Shown here in pieces: positions 1 to 13,400 of a DNA stretch of 64,000 bases. Position numbers and translations under genes: made by a program. Position 1 is the first letter of the stretch. Each line of letters begins with the position of its first letter. The notes beneath the pieces are model-generated. The model was given only the letters and a program-made list of their open reading frames with translations, was not told the DNA's origin and made no database searches. Origin of the DNA: Ciona intestinalis (taxonomy: Eukaryota; Chordata; Ascidiacea; Phlebobranchia; Cionidae); the NCBI RefSeq assembly GCF_000224145.3, contig NC_020167.2, positions 7,097,260 to 7,161,259 on the forward strand, in the 5' to 3' direction.

Positions 1-416
1 ACATTCTATAGCTTTTATATACGAGGGCACTCACATTTCTTATATACAAGAACCTACACCTCATAGAGTAGTCATAAACTTGGCTGTTAAAATAAATTAA
101 ACCGCTAAGAAACAAACATTGTTCGCATGCATAACAGTGGGGCCGTGTTATTTTAGTTTTCGTTATGTATATATTTATTTGAAAATACACATGTGGTTTT
201 CAAACCCGGTAATAACATTTAGTTTGCTGCTTCTATATAACCGCGGCAACACATATTTATTTAGCTTATACGAGTTGTTTATTATAATATTATATAAGGC
301 GTATTTATACAACATTTAAAATTGTTGTTTCATTGTTACTTTTTATTTTATTGGTGCGCAAATTTGCTTTATAAAATACACTACTTTTCACGTTTACAAA
401 GTTGTCAGAAAAAGAT

Positions 417-490
417 TGAATGTAACTTGTTTTATTCTTGCGTGCACGGAAAACGACGGTCGGTATAACATGGATGTTCTGTTTCATAAA
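417..490 (-). repeat. SINE 3-prime fragment
   Basis: Matches the tail of the tRNA-derived SINE found complete at 62912-63234: the TGTAACTTGTTTTAT end, the AAAACGACGGTCG block and the TGTTCTGTTTCATA block, in minus orientation. Confidence 0.6.
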
Positions 491-689
491 CCTCGTGATT
501 AAACAAGTGTAGTGATTTTGATCGAATTCTATTCTGTTCTATATGAACAGGTATAAAGCCAACACTGGCCACATTGCCAGGAAGACATAGGAAACTTGCT
601 ATAATGCTGTCTTATAACCAGCACAGCTAATTTTATTATGCTTCTTCTAGACATAATTTGACTTTTTCTTAAGGGCGTTAACACTGTAA

Positions 690-1240
690 TACTTGTTAAT
701 GTGACACATAACTAAAATATATATAGTAGGATGGGAGAAGATGGGACACCTTTTCATTCTATTTTCTCGTCCTATTTAGTAGTAAACAAAGAAAATTCAA
801 AGAATTATGAAACCGTATCTTCACGACTCCCATAGGCCATTGTTAATTGTTTAAAACACAATCAGGATATTTAGACATTCTGTGCTAAAGGTGTCCCATC
901 TTCCCCCATCCTACTATACTTTATAATTCGTCAAACATTATAACTAATAAATATGACACATAACTTAAAAATGTGCTAGATCCAATATTACCAATTACTG
1001 CAATAAGACATACCAGACATAATGTAACACAGCAGAAACAACAGAATGTCTTACACAAACATTGGATGCTAAACTTTAAAACTTGTTAAAAACTGTAACT
1101 TGTAACTATGACACATAGTTTAAAAATATAATGCTGTTCCATTACCCCAGCTAATTTTGCTCTGTCTCTTATACAAACATTACATACATTAAAAAGCGAC
1201 AAATAATCTTACAGCATGTTAATGTGACACATAACTAAAA
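690..1240. repeat. Degenerate dispersed/tandem repeat
   Basis: The phrase TATGACACATAACTTAAAAA, in varied forms, recurs near 699, 953, 1109 and 1216, each time followed by ATGTG or ATAT. Spacing is uneven because MITE copy 722-918 interrupts the series. Copies are too diverged to define a clean unit. Confidence 0.4.
722..918 (+). mobile_element. Palindromic MITE, copy 1
   Basis: Type copy of the family. It starts TATAGTAGGATGGGAGAAGA and ends with the inverted repeat (TCTTCCCCCATCCTACTATA), giving terminal inverted repeats of about 30 bp with TA at the ends. The middle carries shared landmarks: TATTTTCTCGTCC, TAGTAAACAAAGAA, ACGACTCCCATAG and TTGTTTAAAACACAATC. No coding capacity, so it is a non-autonomous DNA transposon. 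It could be the Ciona MITE family described as Cimi-1, which I cannot confirm here. Confidence 0.85.
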
Positions 1241-2252
1241 ATGTGTTTTAAGTTTGGGTTTTGTTTTGCGGTCTGGTTTAACCAATGCTCATATACAGTC
1301 GAAGCGGTTTTTCAGGTTTGTGTAATAAATCATATACAAGTGTTTCGGTTTACCATTTGTTTCAACGACATTAGCCGACGGTTATTCATCATATGTTAAC
1401 ACAATGTTTAACTTACATAACGATTCATACCGAACAAGCATGAATCAGCAAAAACATGTCGTGTAGTCTGGTTTACACATTATAATATCGCTAAAAACTA
1501 AATATCAAAACCTTTAAACAATATTCTAAATTTAACACGCGAAAATGAGTAAATCTAAAATCATCACAATTGACCATAATTTTTTACAGGAGTTCAAATT
1601 TTAAAACAAGTTTTTCAGCAAATTGCGCGTACGCTGTGTGCAACGAGGCGCAACGAAACATAAACACCCATAAGACAAACGTCTTGAAATTCGGTTCAAC
1701 TGTGAACATTAGGAACTAAATTTGTCAGCTGTTTAATATGGTAAAATGTCAAAAAGGAAATACATTTTTTCTGTGTTGCATAATATTTATTGTTGCTGTA
1801 CTTTTTGGGCGTTGGTTTCGACAACAACGTTTACATAAGTTTAGATTTAACATTTAACATAAATAAATAGTAATTTGGTTATTCACATTCTTACCTGCAA
1901 TGTTTGCAGCATCTTTATGTTAATCTTTATGTTAATGTGATATTTCAACATTTGAAACCTTTCCTATACGTAATCCTACATCACTGTCTTCTTTCATTGC
2001 TTTCAAACCACTGACATTCAGATCACACAACTGACTGTACAGTTTGCACTTTATTACAGTAAGCTTAGTAATAGAGTAATCAACGCAGGGCATGGGAAGG
2101 GGAATGCAAGAGAGGCAATTCCCGTACAGGCACACACTTAACGTAGAAATGTACCGCCTAATGCACAGTTCTTGTAATACAGATAATATTATTAAACTAT
2201 AATCATTTTTATTGCAGAGATTTGACATAAAGTTATAGCCAAGTAAATATTA

Positions 2253-2427
2253 TATTTATGGGGGAAGATGAGACAACTTTTAATTCATTTTCTCGTCCCA
2301 TTTGGTAGTAAACAAAGAACATTCAAAGAATAATAAAACCGTGTGCTCACGACTCCCATGGACCGTTGACCAGGATATTTGGATATTATGTGCTAAAGGT
2401 GTCCCATCTTCCCCCACTCTACTATAT
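2253..2427 (+). mobile_element. Palindromic MITE, copy 2
   Basis: Same family and orientation as copy 722-918, with a decayed left end (GGGGGAAGATGAGACAACTT) and a clean right end (CTTCCCCCACTCTACTATA). The central TTGTTTAAAACA block is deleted. Confidence 0.8.
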
Positions 2428-3170
2428 ATATCAACTGACTTTCGGTCGTTAAACTCGTCCAAGTTCAAACATGAACATTATAACAGCTGGCGTGATTTAA
2501 CTGCGATAAGAGGGGATTATAAAACACCAAAATGTATAAACGTCGTGAATGGTAATAGGGGTTCAGTGGTTACGGGTTGCTCATAGCAATGGAAGCAACG
2601 TGGCATATACGTATTCTGCCCGATTGCAGCGGATTGACAGCAACTAAAATTTGGCTCACCTTGCAAAAGTCATCGGTGTTCGCAAGCTTGATATAAACTG
2701 ATCTATAAACACATCGTTATCGGTGCTAAATATAGAACGGATTTAAGCGACCGTCTGTCAAATCAGAACGGAACAGAGAGTTCGTGGTTTATGCAGTTCA
2801 AACTTTCGATGTTTATCATTTCGAAAGCGCTTGGCTGCAGCAGAATAAGTGAAAGTCTTTCGATCTTAAACCGGTTATGGGACTCGAAACAGCAATCGTA
2901 CCACCTATAGGTGAATGTCTTATTGTCAAGACACTCTACCTTGTATGTTTAAAAATTTTGGTTTTCCGGCTTTTCTCAGAAATCTAATTTTAAATCCTTC
3001 GTGAAGAGGTTCACTTGCATAGAAAGCATATTTGGTGCGTGTTAATGCGAACCGGCATTTTACCACATTGGATAAACAATGTATAGCAATAATACACCAT
3101 CAGAGCTTACTGCTGTTAAGCTTATAATATACGGAACTATTTAAACTTAGAACTTGAATCATAGACATTA

Positions 3171-3370
3171 TATAGTACTGTGGGGTAAGATGGGATAAGT
3201 ACAAAATGTCCCATATTTCCTATTCGTGTTTTAACAATTAACAACGGTCTTTCAGAGTCGTAAGGTTACGGTTATATATTTATTTTACCTTTTCTTGTTT
3301 ACTCCAATGGGACTTATGAGGCGAGAAAAGAGAATAAAACGTGTCCAATCTGACCCAATCCCACTGCATA
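3171..3370 (-). mobile_element. Palindromic MITE, copy 3 (diverged)
   Basis: Reverse-oriented member: starts TATAGTACTGTGGGGTAAGA and ends near CCCAATCCCACTGCATA. The internal TTTAACAATTAACAACGGTC block is present on this strand. It abuts copy 4 directly. Confidence 0.75.
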
Positions 3371-3573
3371 CATAGTAGGGTGGGGGAAGATGGGACGCCT
3401 TTTCATTCTATTTTCTCGTCCTGTTTAGTAGTAAACGAAGAACATTCAAAGAATTCTAAAATCGTGTCCTTACCACTCATCCCATAGACCGTTGTTAATT
3501 GTTTAAAACATGATCATGGTATTTGGATATTATATGTTATAAAAGTGACCCATGTTACCCCACCCTACTATAT
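3371..3573 (+). mobile_element. Palindromic MITE, copy 4
   Basis: Near-canonical copy (TAGTAGGGTGGGGGAAGATG to ACCCCACCCTACTATA), lying immediately beside the oppositely oriented copy 3171-3370. Confidence 0.85.
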
Positions 3574-5599
3574 AAAACTATCACACTGAATAATAATAAT
3601 GATTTATAAATTTACTTCTGAGCAACTCTCTATGCACGTTTAGGGTAAATTTGCCGCCAAGTGCCGACTCTAACTGCATACGCCCTTGTCTTGTGGGTGT
3701 CCTTTACAATCACCGTCTGCAAGTTATTCCCGGCTTGACTTTTATATTAAGGTTAAGCATTATATAACGTGTTGTTGGGTGGGTCGTTACGCAACCGCTC
3801 GCTGCGTTACGCAAGTATTGAGTTGCGTAACAGCTAGAGATTAGTGCAGGTTTACATGGAGATAACCTTTGGCCATCTATAATATTAAGCGTAGCATCGG
3901 GCAACCGTTGAAATGTTCAATTTAAACTTGAAGTGACGTGCAATGTCCCCTACGTCTTAGGCTTACATAATCGACTTTATCTTAAATCTTTTAGCCCCTA
4001 TATTTAGAAGAAAATTTGGTTTTCCAAGTTTTTGCGTTTCGTGTTATTTTCATATTTGCAGCCAGGTTCGGTTGACCTAAAAACGATAATTCTAACACGT
4101 ACATGTAGTTCTTGGCAGTGGTATGTTTGATATTTTGAAACTAACCGTGGTATAATGCCAGTTAAACCTCAAGTTTAACACACTACCGTTGGTTGTATAA
4201 CCAGTGACGCTCATCGCTCGCTTATCGTTCAATCGCTTTTTCTGCAAACACTATTCGACGTGGAGGCAAAAAAAGATTTCAGACATGCGGTTGCCTTAGT
4301 CGCTAAAACTGGGACTTCGAGTCTGGATCAGATTTCTCTCTCATGATCGATAACGCAGGGCGCAAGAGCGACGTTAATTAGACGATATGTTCACACCTTC
4401 AAAGTCCCCACCTGCAACAATATTGACCAGACCGTTGGATCTTAAAACCCGGTGTTTGGTTGGGCTTTAACCAATCGAGCGGGCATGCGCATGTGCGTGG
4501 CCACAGTAGCATAAAATCCCGGTGGCAAGTCGGTATGTGAACAATTTTAAACCGAGGTAAACTGGCAAAGTAATCCCCACATTCGTTCACGAATGGCTTT
4601 GATCACACGTTTGAAGATCCGCTTGAAAGGGTATTCAAGACAGGAGCGTGGAAAGAGATTTGGCCAATAAAACTTCGCGGTATTATCGCAAATGGTGGTC
4701 ACAGTGGCAAACTGTAAAATTTCCCGGTTTTATTTCTGGCAGGTGATCCAAGGGGAAATTGTGCGATTCGGGTTATGTACTTTTCCATAGTGACGTTTCC
4801 GAACATTTTGTTCTCCCAAAATAAATAGTTTGACGTTAACCGATTATAACCTCGCGTGTTTTTATTTTTGCATCGGTTGTAATGTCGTACGTTGTTTACA
4901 CGTTGACGTATATGATTCGCTGCACTAAAATACGCATGACGCCGCCTCGGTTAAGTATAGGTCACATATAGAGCTCTCTGTAGAGCATTAGTGAAGGATT
5001 TGTCCTCTAAACAGGAGCATTTGCGCTGCTGTACGTTAAGAACTATTTTATCTCACTTAAGCTCTTCCAGGCTAAGTTTATCCCATCGCGGCAACTGCGC
5101 GCTTTGACGTACGTCCTACGTCAATAGCATTCGGTGCGTGGGACAGACGCCGCGCAAGCGATAAACAAATATGTGACTGATCGTAAATCCGTTAATGTTC
5201 GTCAGTGAGTTTCTATTTTAATCAGTGGTTGCAGTGAACAACGAGACATTTTAAAACCGGTTTTCGGACCAAGATTAGTTGACGTTGCGTTTTTTCGGAA
5301 TGCTTTTTTTTGCCAAAAACGCAACCGCGCATCTGCGTTGGCCCATTTTTAACTTTGGAGTTTTTTTATGAGCGGTAAACGCTTTGTATATCCGTCTGAA
5401 GGCCAAATGGGTTTCTGAACTGATATAAAATGAAACTTGTTCTGGCGCATGCATGACCTCAGCATTAAACCTTCATACAATACGTTTGTATAGATAGGCG
5501 CAATAGCCATGCATTTTAACTTTTTATCCATAACGTGTTTTAACAACTGCCGTTTCGCTGTTAACTTCACTCTCTTCGTTTTAAATAAATCCCCTTTCT

Positions 5600-5783
5600 T
5601 AGTCGGGAAGACGGGACACTATTAGCACAAACATATCCAAATATCTTGGTCGTGTTTTAAACAATTAACGGTATGTGGAAATCGTGAGGATACGCTTTAT
5701 ATTTATTTAAATGTTCTTTGTTTGCTACCAAATGGAACGTGAGAATATCCCGAAAATATGTCTCATTTTCGCCACCCTATATA
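5600..5783 (-). mobile_element. Palindromic MITE, copy 5
   Basis: Reverse orientation: GGGAAGACGGGACACTATTA at the left, GTTTTAAACAATTAACGG inside, TTTTCGCCACCCTATATA at the right. Confidence 0.75.
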
Positions 5784-6332
5784 AAAATAGGTTATTTTAT
5801 ATTCAAGGAACTTATATTTACAACATGAAAACGGGGGCCTATGACGACTTGAAAGAATAATGTTGTTAACTTTCGTAACATAGAATTCGTTTCACATAAT
5901 ATAATTTATATGCTGCATTGTATGCAATGCACTCTGCAAAACATCAGCAGCTTGAGAGGTAGCAATGTCCGGTTTTATGCCGCAGGCTGTTGCTTCGCTG
6001 TGTCCCTTATGACAATACAACAAACGTAAGCCATCCGACCGAAGCATCATTTGCCAAAGTTGAATATAAACAATACTTTTCACGAGAATTCGTTATAGAG
6101 TAAGGCCTCTTTTTAAAAGGTAGAGGTGAATCGCAACAATGGGCTTTATTAACACTGTTAGAATTTTTTAACCCAAAATTCAGTGGTAGCACATTTACGT
6201 AAAACAAAACAGTAAAACTGACTGTTAAATTTAACGAATAATGAAAGTGTCGATCATAATTACCACAGAACTCACTACTCAGTTTCAAAGGTAAACATCT
6301 AAACCAATATGAAACTTTACCGATGACGATGT

Positions 6333-6529
6333 TATATAGTAGGGTGGAGGAAGATGGAATATCTTTTCATTCTATTTTCTTGCCCGATTTTGTAGTAAAC
6401 AAAAGTATTCAATGAATTATAAAACCGTATCCTCACAACACCCATAGACCGTTGCTAATTGTTGAAAACAAGATCAGAACATTTGGACATAATGTGCTAA
6501 TGTGTCCCATCTTCTCCCACTCTACTACA
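6333..6529 (+). mobile_element. Palindromic MITE, copy 6
   Basis: TATATAGTAGGGTGGAGGAA at the left and CCATCTTCTCCCACTCTACT at the right, with the family's central blocks intact. Confidence 0.8.
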
Positions 6530-9500
6530 TCGGGCATGTTACATGGCTCAAACTCTATAATAGACAATCACAGTACACAGTTGGGTATATATATAGTTAA
6601 AGTCGAAGTTAATGGGCCTTTTGTTACTTTGATTCGCACTGCTAACGCTGCCCCGGTAAAACAGTAACGAGTTCTAATGTGTTTTCGTTACAACATACCG
6701 TGCGTGTAAGGTCGCCCTGGTAGTTGAACCTGAAGCTGAGTGTTTGTTTGCGGAAGAAACACACATCCTATAGCTATCTATTGAGGTCATTGTACCGGGT
6801 TGGAGCACCCGCGCTGGTATATAAGGTACCATCGGCCCGACTTTCTTGTTTTATAAATTGGGATGAGAAAGTGAAAACAAAACCTAGCGAAATACAATCG
6901 CGTGAGTGGCAAGCATGTTTATTTTGTGCGAAATCACTTAGCCACGTACGTCAGTTTCGATCGAGACGCAACAACGAAGATGAAGGCGTATTTTGCCGAA
7001 CACTGGGGCGCAGTCCGTGTCGTGTAATCGCAGGCAGTTACACATCGCGCCACCCACCCCGCAGCAGCTTCTGCCCCCGCCGTATTTACATTAACCGGTC
7101 TAATCACCCGTATGACGTAACAGTACAACAGCCCCCCTTTAAGTATGGAAGCGGCGGGTTATTTTTGAAACGTCGACGCTTTTAACGGCGTGTTGTCATT
7201 CGGTGGGAATCAAAGCGTATCATGTCATTCCGTCGCTTCAAAGACTAAAAACATCGACTAAGGTCTGTTTACTTGCTACCGCTGGTAAGCTCTAGTCGAA
7301 AGTGACGCCTTGGCACGAAGAGGCTAAACAAAACTCGAGCACTTGGCTACTATGCGGCCGCAGTAAGTGTGGGGCATACCAGTCGAGCAGAAATGGCAAC
7401 CTACGTAAAGGTCCTGCGCATTTTTAGACTCTCGCGCGGGACGTGAGGCAAAAGAAAGTGTTTGTAACCAAACAGAAAGCAGTAAATCAAGTATTGAAAA
7501 CAAGCAGCAACTAATCATTGTCCGACTGGCAGCAAAACGCCATAACTTGTACCACGGGTCCATCTCACTCACTTAAGATTCCATTACACACCGATTTCTG
7601 GCCGAACCAAACCTTTATATCGCCGCTAACGATTATTTTGATCGCACTTTGACGGTTGTAATTTGTTGTCAATGACAACGCAGTCACGTGAGAGACGACC
7701 AGAAAAATCCAATTAATTCACTTAAACGACCTCCCGTTTACGAGTGCTGGTTTCACTTGTTATAAAAAAGCTTTAACAATGGTGTAAACCCGCAAAGGTG
7801 TTTGCCACGTACACCGAGGTCTATATCTTCACTTCGCTATTCGCTACGAAGATATTCGACAAATGCGATTATAGGAGTTGATTAAATAATTATGTTTATA
7901 CTTCTTCGAATCGGAATGTACCACACCGCGGACATTGACATATTAGGGCTCGGGGAATTCAGTGAACCGCCGCCGGAGTTCGGGATCCTTAATCCCCGGA
8001 AGAAAATTTGATAACCCGAAGGTTTACCTTACGCTCCAACATATTTGAGTAATGGCTGCAACATAACCCCAATGATCATGGTTTGCAAACAAAAATAAAA
8101 CAACGCTGTTTTGCGGCGGGGAAAAGCGGTTGGTACTTGACATTATGATTTGTGTATTGAAAGCAAACCACCGAGCGCTCGAGGCAGCTCTAATTGAAAG
8201 AGACAACAGTAAAAACCATTAGCTCCTGTCGGCCTGCAGTCTCGACAGCACTTTCAACGGAGTGGCGACAAAAGATTACTTCAACTCACAGTCGGAGCGG
8301 CTGCCCGCCAACTCTTGAAGTGTAACACACGGGGTTCGGTAATTGATAGATATAACTTAACTTGGGCCGAGTAGTCTGCCACCCTGGGCAGTCATCAGTG
8401 AAGCGATATGTGTGGTAGATCTTCTGTGCTCAGTTGAAGATTCCATACCGTTCATATAATTGTCGCAATATGGGAATTGAGCTCCAATGGCGCCGCACGG
8501 CCAAATACACTGTTTGCATTTAGGATAAATACACATTGGAGAGGCTGTTCCCGAAACCCGCGCTTATTCGTTATAATCCGATACCTCTTGGCAGGGATTG
8601 GTTTTAAATGTTAAGACGTAAGCAGGAGTAAACAGCAGGCATTGCGTTGGTTTTGTTATGTTATTTCACCTGTTCACGTTTAAAACCTACGGAGTCTGGT
8701 TTCGAACACTGACTTCCTATGTGTTATGAGACGCTTAAGCGGAAAAGATTAGTCTGAAATTTCAAACTGCGATACACAAAGGGTTATATTTCGTTAGATC
8801 ATTTAAAAAGAAGCGAGTTCATTGTTGAATAAACATATATCGAAGCAATTATAATTTGTCATAATTGTTTATGTTTACTATATCGCCAATGTGCTTTTCC
8901 GTTTATAAAATACAACTCTATTATAAAGTAATATGTCTCAGCAGCGTCGTCTAGCGGTTGTAAACATTTTGTTCTTTCGCACAGAAACCAACTTCCGCTA
9001 AAAAACTATTTAAACACATATAGACAACGTAAACAAAACACAAACAGGTAATTAACAGTATTTAATAAGCGTTTAGTTTTCTTCACATGCGGCTCCACAA
9101 CGCCGTCTAGCGGGTGCAAACTCAGTTTCGTCATGACAGGCTTTTATGAAGAACTCAACGCACAAAGAATAGACGGGCGATTTCGACAAAAAAATCAGAA
9201 GCAATATGGTAACTTACAAAACACAACGATTTAGCAACCATCAAAAAATCAACAGATCTGTGGCAGCTGAGTTGTTTTCGCGGTGACGGTATGCTTTGCA
9301 GCTTTTAGCATGACAGGATGCAAGGGTGTCGCGATATCCGGCCACAGTGCGTACGCAAGTGCGCGCAAAGTAAGACGACACTGCAGGAGCAGGAGCGAAG
9401 CCTTTTTCTATATACATTGAGCAACAGCAGCGCCGGAGTTGGTTCGAGAGTTGACGCTGTGTTTATGTTATTGCCATCACCTGTTATATGGCTCGTATGT

Positions 9501-9997
9501 TAAAGTAGAGTGACGGTCAGCGGTTCCTGGCAAAAGTGGCGAAGTAAAGCAGTTCTAGAAAAACAAGACTTGTTTTGCTTGTGATGTCAAGTGAAACAAG
9601 GCCGTTGTAGATTAAACCAGAAGTCTTTACATCATCAGAGAGCGCTTTATCTTATTTATGACAAGAGAAATTGAAGCAAACCACCCGTGCGGTGGCCGAT
9701 TTGCATTTGGTGTCAACTGACTTTAAAACCGGTTCATTCTTTAGGGAGATTGTCAATAGTATTACGTTGATTGCGGGTTTGAGTGGTGAAGAAAATCCAG
9801 GAATTTGTAAATTGAAACATAATTATAAACAAATCATTACCACAGCGACGACCAAATACCTAATGCTGTTGTTCGTCGTTATATTTAGTGATAAACCACC
9901 GTGTGTTGCAGATGCAATAAACAACAGAGTTGCGCAATGTCTATACAGGGTGTACAGGACGTGTTAAATCAAAGCGGATATACACTGGAAAGGATAT

Positions 9998-10038
9998 ATG
10001 CAACCGACGATGTTTCTACTACCAGCCAAATACACCAG
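9998..10038 (+). other. Probable 5-prime UTR exon of the GPCR gene
   Basis: A good donor (TACACCAG/GTATGT, intron from 10039) faces an acceptor ending at 10409 (TACACACAG) 24 bases before the GPCR start codon. The 371-base intron is half filled by a MITE. The 5-prime limit of this exon is not visible; only its 3-prime part is given. An ATG at 9998 would give a 14-codon upstream frame that ends inside the joined leader. Confidence 0.35.
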
Positions 10039-10199
10039 GTATGTTTACTCAGTATATAAAGTATCGAAAACCGTACTATCTTTAATAATTAAATGTAACT
10101 TATTTTAGTTTTTTTTTTTGTAAAACAGGTATTGTACATCTCGTGCCCACTTTGATCTTAAATCGTCTAATATAGCAGTTTCTTTCGTAAACTATTTTA

Positions 10200-10389
10200 T
10201 AGTACTGTGGGGTAAGGTGGGACACCTTTAGCACGTAATATTACATATGTTGTTCTTGTTTTAAACAATTAACAACTGTATATGGGATCGTGAGGTTACG
10301 GTGTTATATTTCTTTAAATGTTCTGTGTTTACTACCAAATAGAACGAGAAATTTGATTAAAAGTGCACCATTTTCCGCACCCTACTATA
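10200..10389 (-). mobile_element. Palindromic MITE, copy 7 (GPCR leader intron)
   Basis: Reverse copy: AGTACTGTGGGGTAAGGTGG at the left, GCACCCTACTATA at the right, in the intron upstream of the GPCR start codon. Confidence 0.8.
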
Positions 10390-10433
10390 CTTAGTATCTA
10401 TACACACAGGTAGTCAACCAGAGTGCATCAAAC

Positions 10434-13400
10434 ATGGAGAACATCACATTCATCGGTTCAGAACCAAGATCAACCTCTCCCGTTGAAATTGCGACATCAA
10501 TCGCTTGTATATTGGCAATATTCGTCAATTTCTGCGTGTTGTTGGTAATTTATATCGGCCCACGAGCTTTTAGGTCAGTGGCGTTATCATATTGTTTGTT
10601 TTTGTTTACTGTAAGCGTCATTTTTTGGCGTTCATATAACTAGAGATCGGCCCTGTGTACATAATAGTACTATGGGGAAAGATAGGATACCTTTAGCACA
10701 TAATATTCAAATATCCTGATTGTGTTTTAAACAACAATAGTATATGGGAGCCGTGAGAATACGGTTTTACAATTCTTTGAATGTTATTCGTTTACTACCA
10801 AATAGGACGAAAAAAATAAAATGAACAGGTGTAGATTATGTAAGGCATATCTGTAGTTGTGTTGCGAAGAGTAAAAATGTTGTCATACAAAACATAAAAA
10901 CAAAACGTAAATGGATGTTCATACTACAGCCTAGTTGTAAAATCTGTTTAGTAATCCGAAAGTCAAAGGGAAGCGAAGGCTTTGCTTTAATAAGCGGAAG
11001 TAGGCATATATGTACGTGACATGTATATTTGCAACAATTTTCCTGTATAAAGTGACCAGTAAAATTGTTGAACATAAATTTGAACTTTTGATGAATCGTT
11101 TCCCATAAGCTTTAAAAGGTTTAGTAGGGTGGGGGAAGATTGGATACATTTTCATTCTATTTTCTCGTTTCGTTTTGTAGTAAACAAAGAATCATAAAAC
11201 TGTATTCTCACGACTCCCATAGACCGTTGTTGATTGTTTAAAACACGATCAAGATATTTGTATATTATGTGCTAACGATATCCCTTTGCCCCACTCTACT
11301 ATAAGTGGCAACACACTAACAAATAACACCCTTTCATTTTCATCCAGGACACCAACATTCTTCTTCATAAGTAGTTTAGCAACGGCTGATCTTCTGACTG
11401 GCATCACAATCTTACTGGCGATATTTCTGCCAGTGAGTGACCACTCATGGGAAAGAATTGTCTTGAAAGGTTTAGCAGTGGTGTGTTTCAGCGCTTCGGT
11501 CAATAATCTTATGGTTATAGCGGGAGACAGGTAATTTTCCGAACTCTAAGCTTATAACCGATTAGTTTTTATTGAAACATGACGCCTATATTTATAATAC
11601 GATTTTATTACAAACGTGTCATATACATGTAAGGCTGTCGCAATTATATTAAAACTGACCGGTAAACCAGTGTTTTAAAAATCGAATCGATTAAATTTAG
11701 ATTTAAAATTAGATTAATGCCATTATGGATACTCTTTGATCATTAAAATTAATGTTCGTTACCAAGTACAGCGTCGGTTTTATTCCGTGTATTGCCTGGA
11801 ATAGAGTAGGAAGGCGAAAAATCCCCGGATTTAACTTGCATTACGCGGTCTATTCTTTGTTTGAGGAACTTTCGTACGTCATAGCGGTGCGCGGACTTCC
11901 ATATCCGTTAAGCATAGTATATAGTAGGCTACTCTTGCCATTCAACGTGCAATGAATCAATGGTAGAGTAACAGTTCACGGTATGATCTGACCGTGACGA
12001 AACTCATGTCGATTTCGGTTACATTTAACGGCATTTTTTGGGTCATGAGCCAATTCTTCAGCTTTTGTCCCCTTCCATGCCTCGCTCTATAGGATAAAGC
12101 TATTTTATAGAAAACAATTACCATCACGCAGAAAGTTATATACATGATAAGCTGGCACGAGTTGTATGAAACAGAACACCCGTGTTTTAACGACTGTCGT
12201 TGCCCCACCAACCAAAGATAAAGCCAGTTACATACATTCAGTCATTTGTTCTTTCAATTCTACGTTTATACTAAATGTGTCCCGTTTTGCAGATACTTAA
12301 AAATTAACGACGATCGACGATATGGAACGGTATTCACCAATCGGTCGGCGGCGATACTCATAGTTCTAACTTGGATTTGCGCAATTTCCTTGTTCCTAGT
12401 TGCCCCCTTGGTGGGCTGGTCATGCGGTGAGGATTTCTGCACATGCCCACGTGATGCGATGTGTGTGTGTGACAAAAACTATTGTTCGCAAAGCTTCACA
12501 CCGTTCAGCAAGAGCTATTTGATCGTTGGCGTCTCCTACTTCGTAGTCAGCCTTATCGCAATGGTTGGGCTCTACTGGGCGATTTTCGCCTCTGTGCGGC
12601 GTCGAGCAGGATCTAAGCGGCATCGAAACGGGAGCGTGGTGGGCCCTGTTGCGAGTCGCGGCCCCTTCGTTATGATACATAGGCGACGAGAAATCCGTCT
12701 TGCCAAGACCCTTGTTATCGTGATGGGAGTTTTCTTCATTTGCTGGTTGCCGGTGGTAACGCTGTTCGTGTATGACGTCATAGTGGATGACAAACGACTC
12801 ATTGTTTGGTTCGATTATTGTCTCGCTTCCGCTGTGATCCACCCGCTCGCAAACCCGATTATATATTCACTTCGACTTCCGCGGATGTGGTGTACTTTTA
12901 AGTAAGTAAGCTTTCAACCTATGTATTATCATATATAGTAGGGTGGGGGAGATGGGACACATTTTCTTTCTATTTTCTCGTCCCATTTGGTAATAAACAA
13001 AGAATATTCAAAGAAATATAAAACCGTATCCTTACGACTCCCATGGACCGTTGTTAATTGTTTAAAACACCCATCTTCCCCACTCTACTATAGCAACAAT
13101 ATTAACGTTTTGCTTGGCTTTTCGACCACGGTAGCGAAGATAAAAGAATAGCTAAAACGTTACTGCAAGATACAGCGACAAACTGAATCATCAAGCCTGA
13201 CATTTAAATATAGAATTCAAATCTATGGAGTGATACGTTTTGCATACGTGCATATTCAAATCCACAGCTGTGTATTTAACTATATGACCTTCTACAGGTA
13301 CCTTGCTTACGCCGTATGGCGTCGTTTAATCATGAAATCGTCTCCGCCGCGCCCTCACCCGGGCAAACTTTATCGCTGCTCGTCGTCTTCTGTTCGCAGG

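Larger units (their letters stand above)
1..9640. other. Gene-poor spacer with MITEs
   Basis: I see no convincing protein gene here. Open frames are short, lack recognisable domains and are not linked by credible splice sites. The stretch holds six copies of the 190-bp palindromic MITE, a SINE fragment near 417-490 and a weak degenerate repeat at 690-1240. From about 4.9 to 9.5 kb base composition is richer in G+C and contains CRE-like ACGT motifs, so distal regulatory DNA for the GPCR downstream is possible, but that is inference only. A 39-codon frame at 1738-1857 would encode a small hydrophobic peptide; nothing else supports it. Confidence 0.5.

Noticed and set aside
1932..2228. 98-codon minus-strand frame
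   Set aside because: No family resemblance, no splice or promoter context, and nothing similar nearby.
6724..7185. 153-codon plus-strand frame
   Set aside because: Begins at TTG, has no motif I know, and lies in a G+C-richer stretch where stops are rarer; overlapping frames are similarly open.
12266..12842. Minus-strand frames of up to 140 codons
   Set aside because: Antisense shadows of the GPCR's large third exon.
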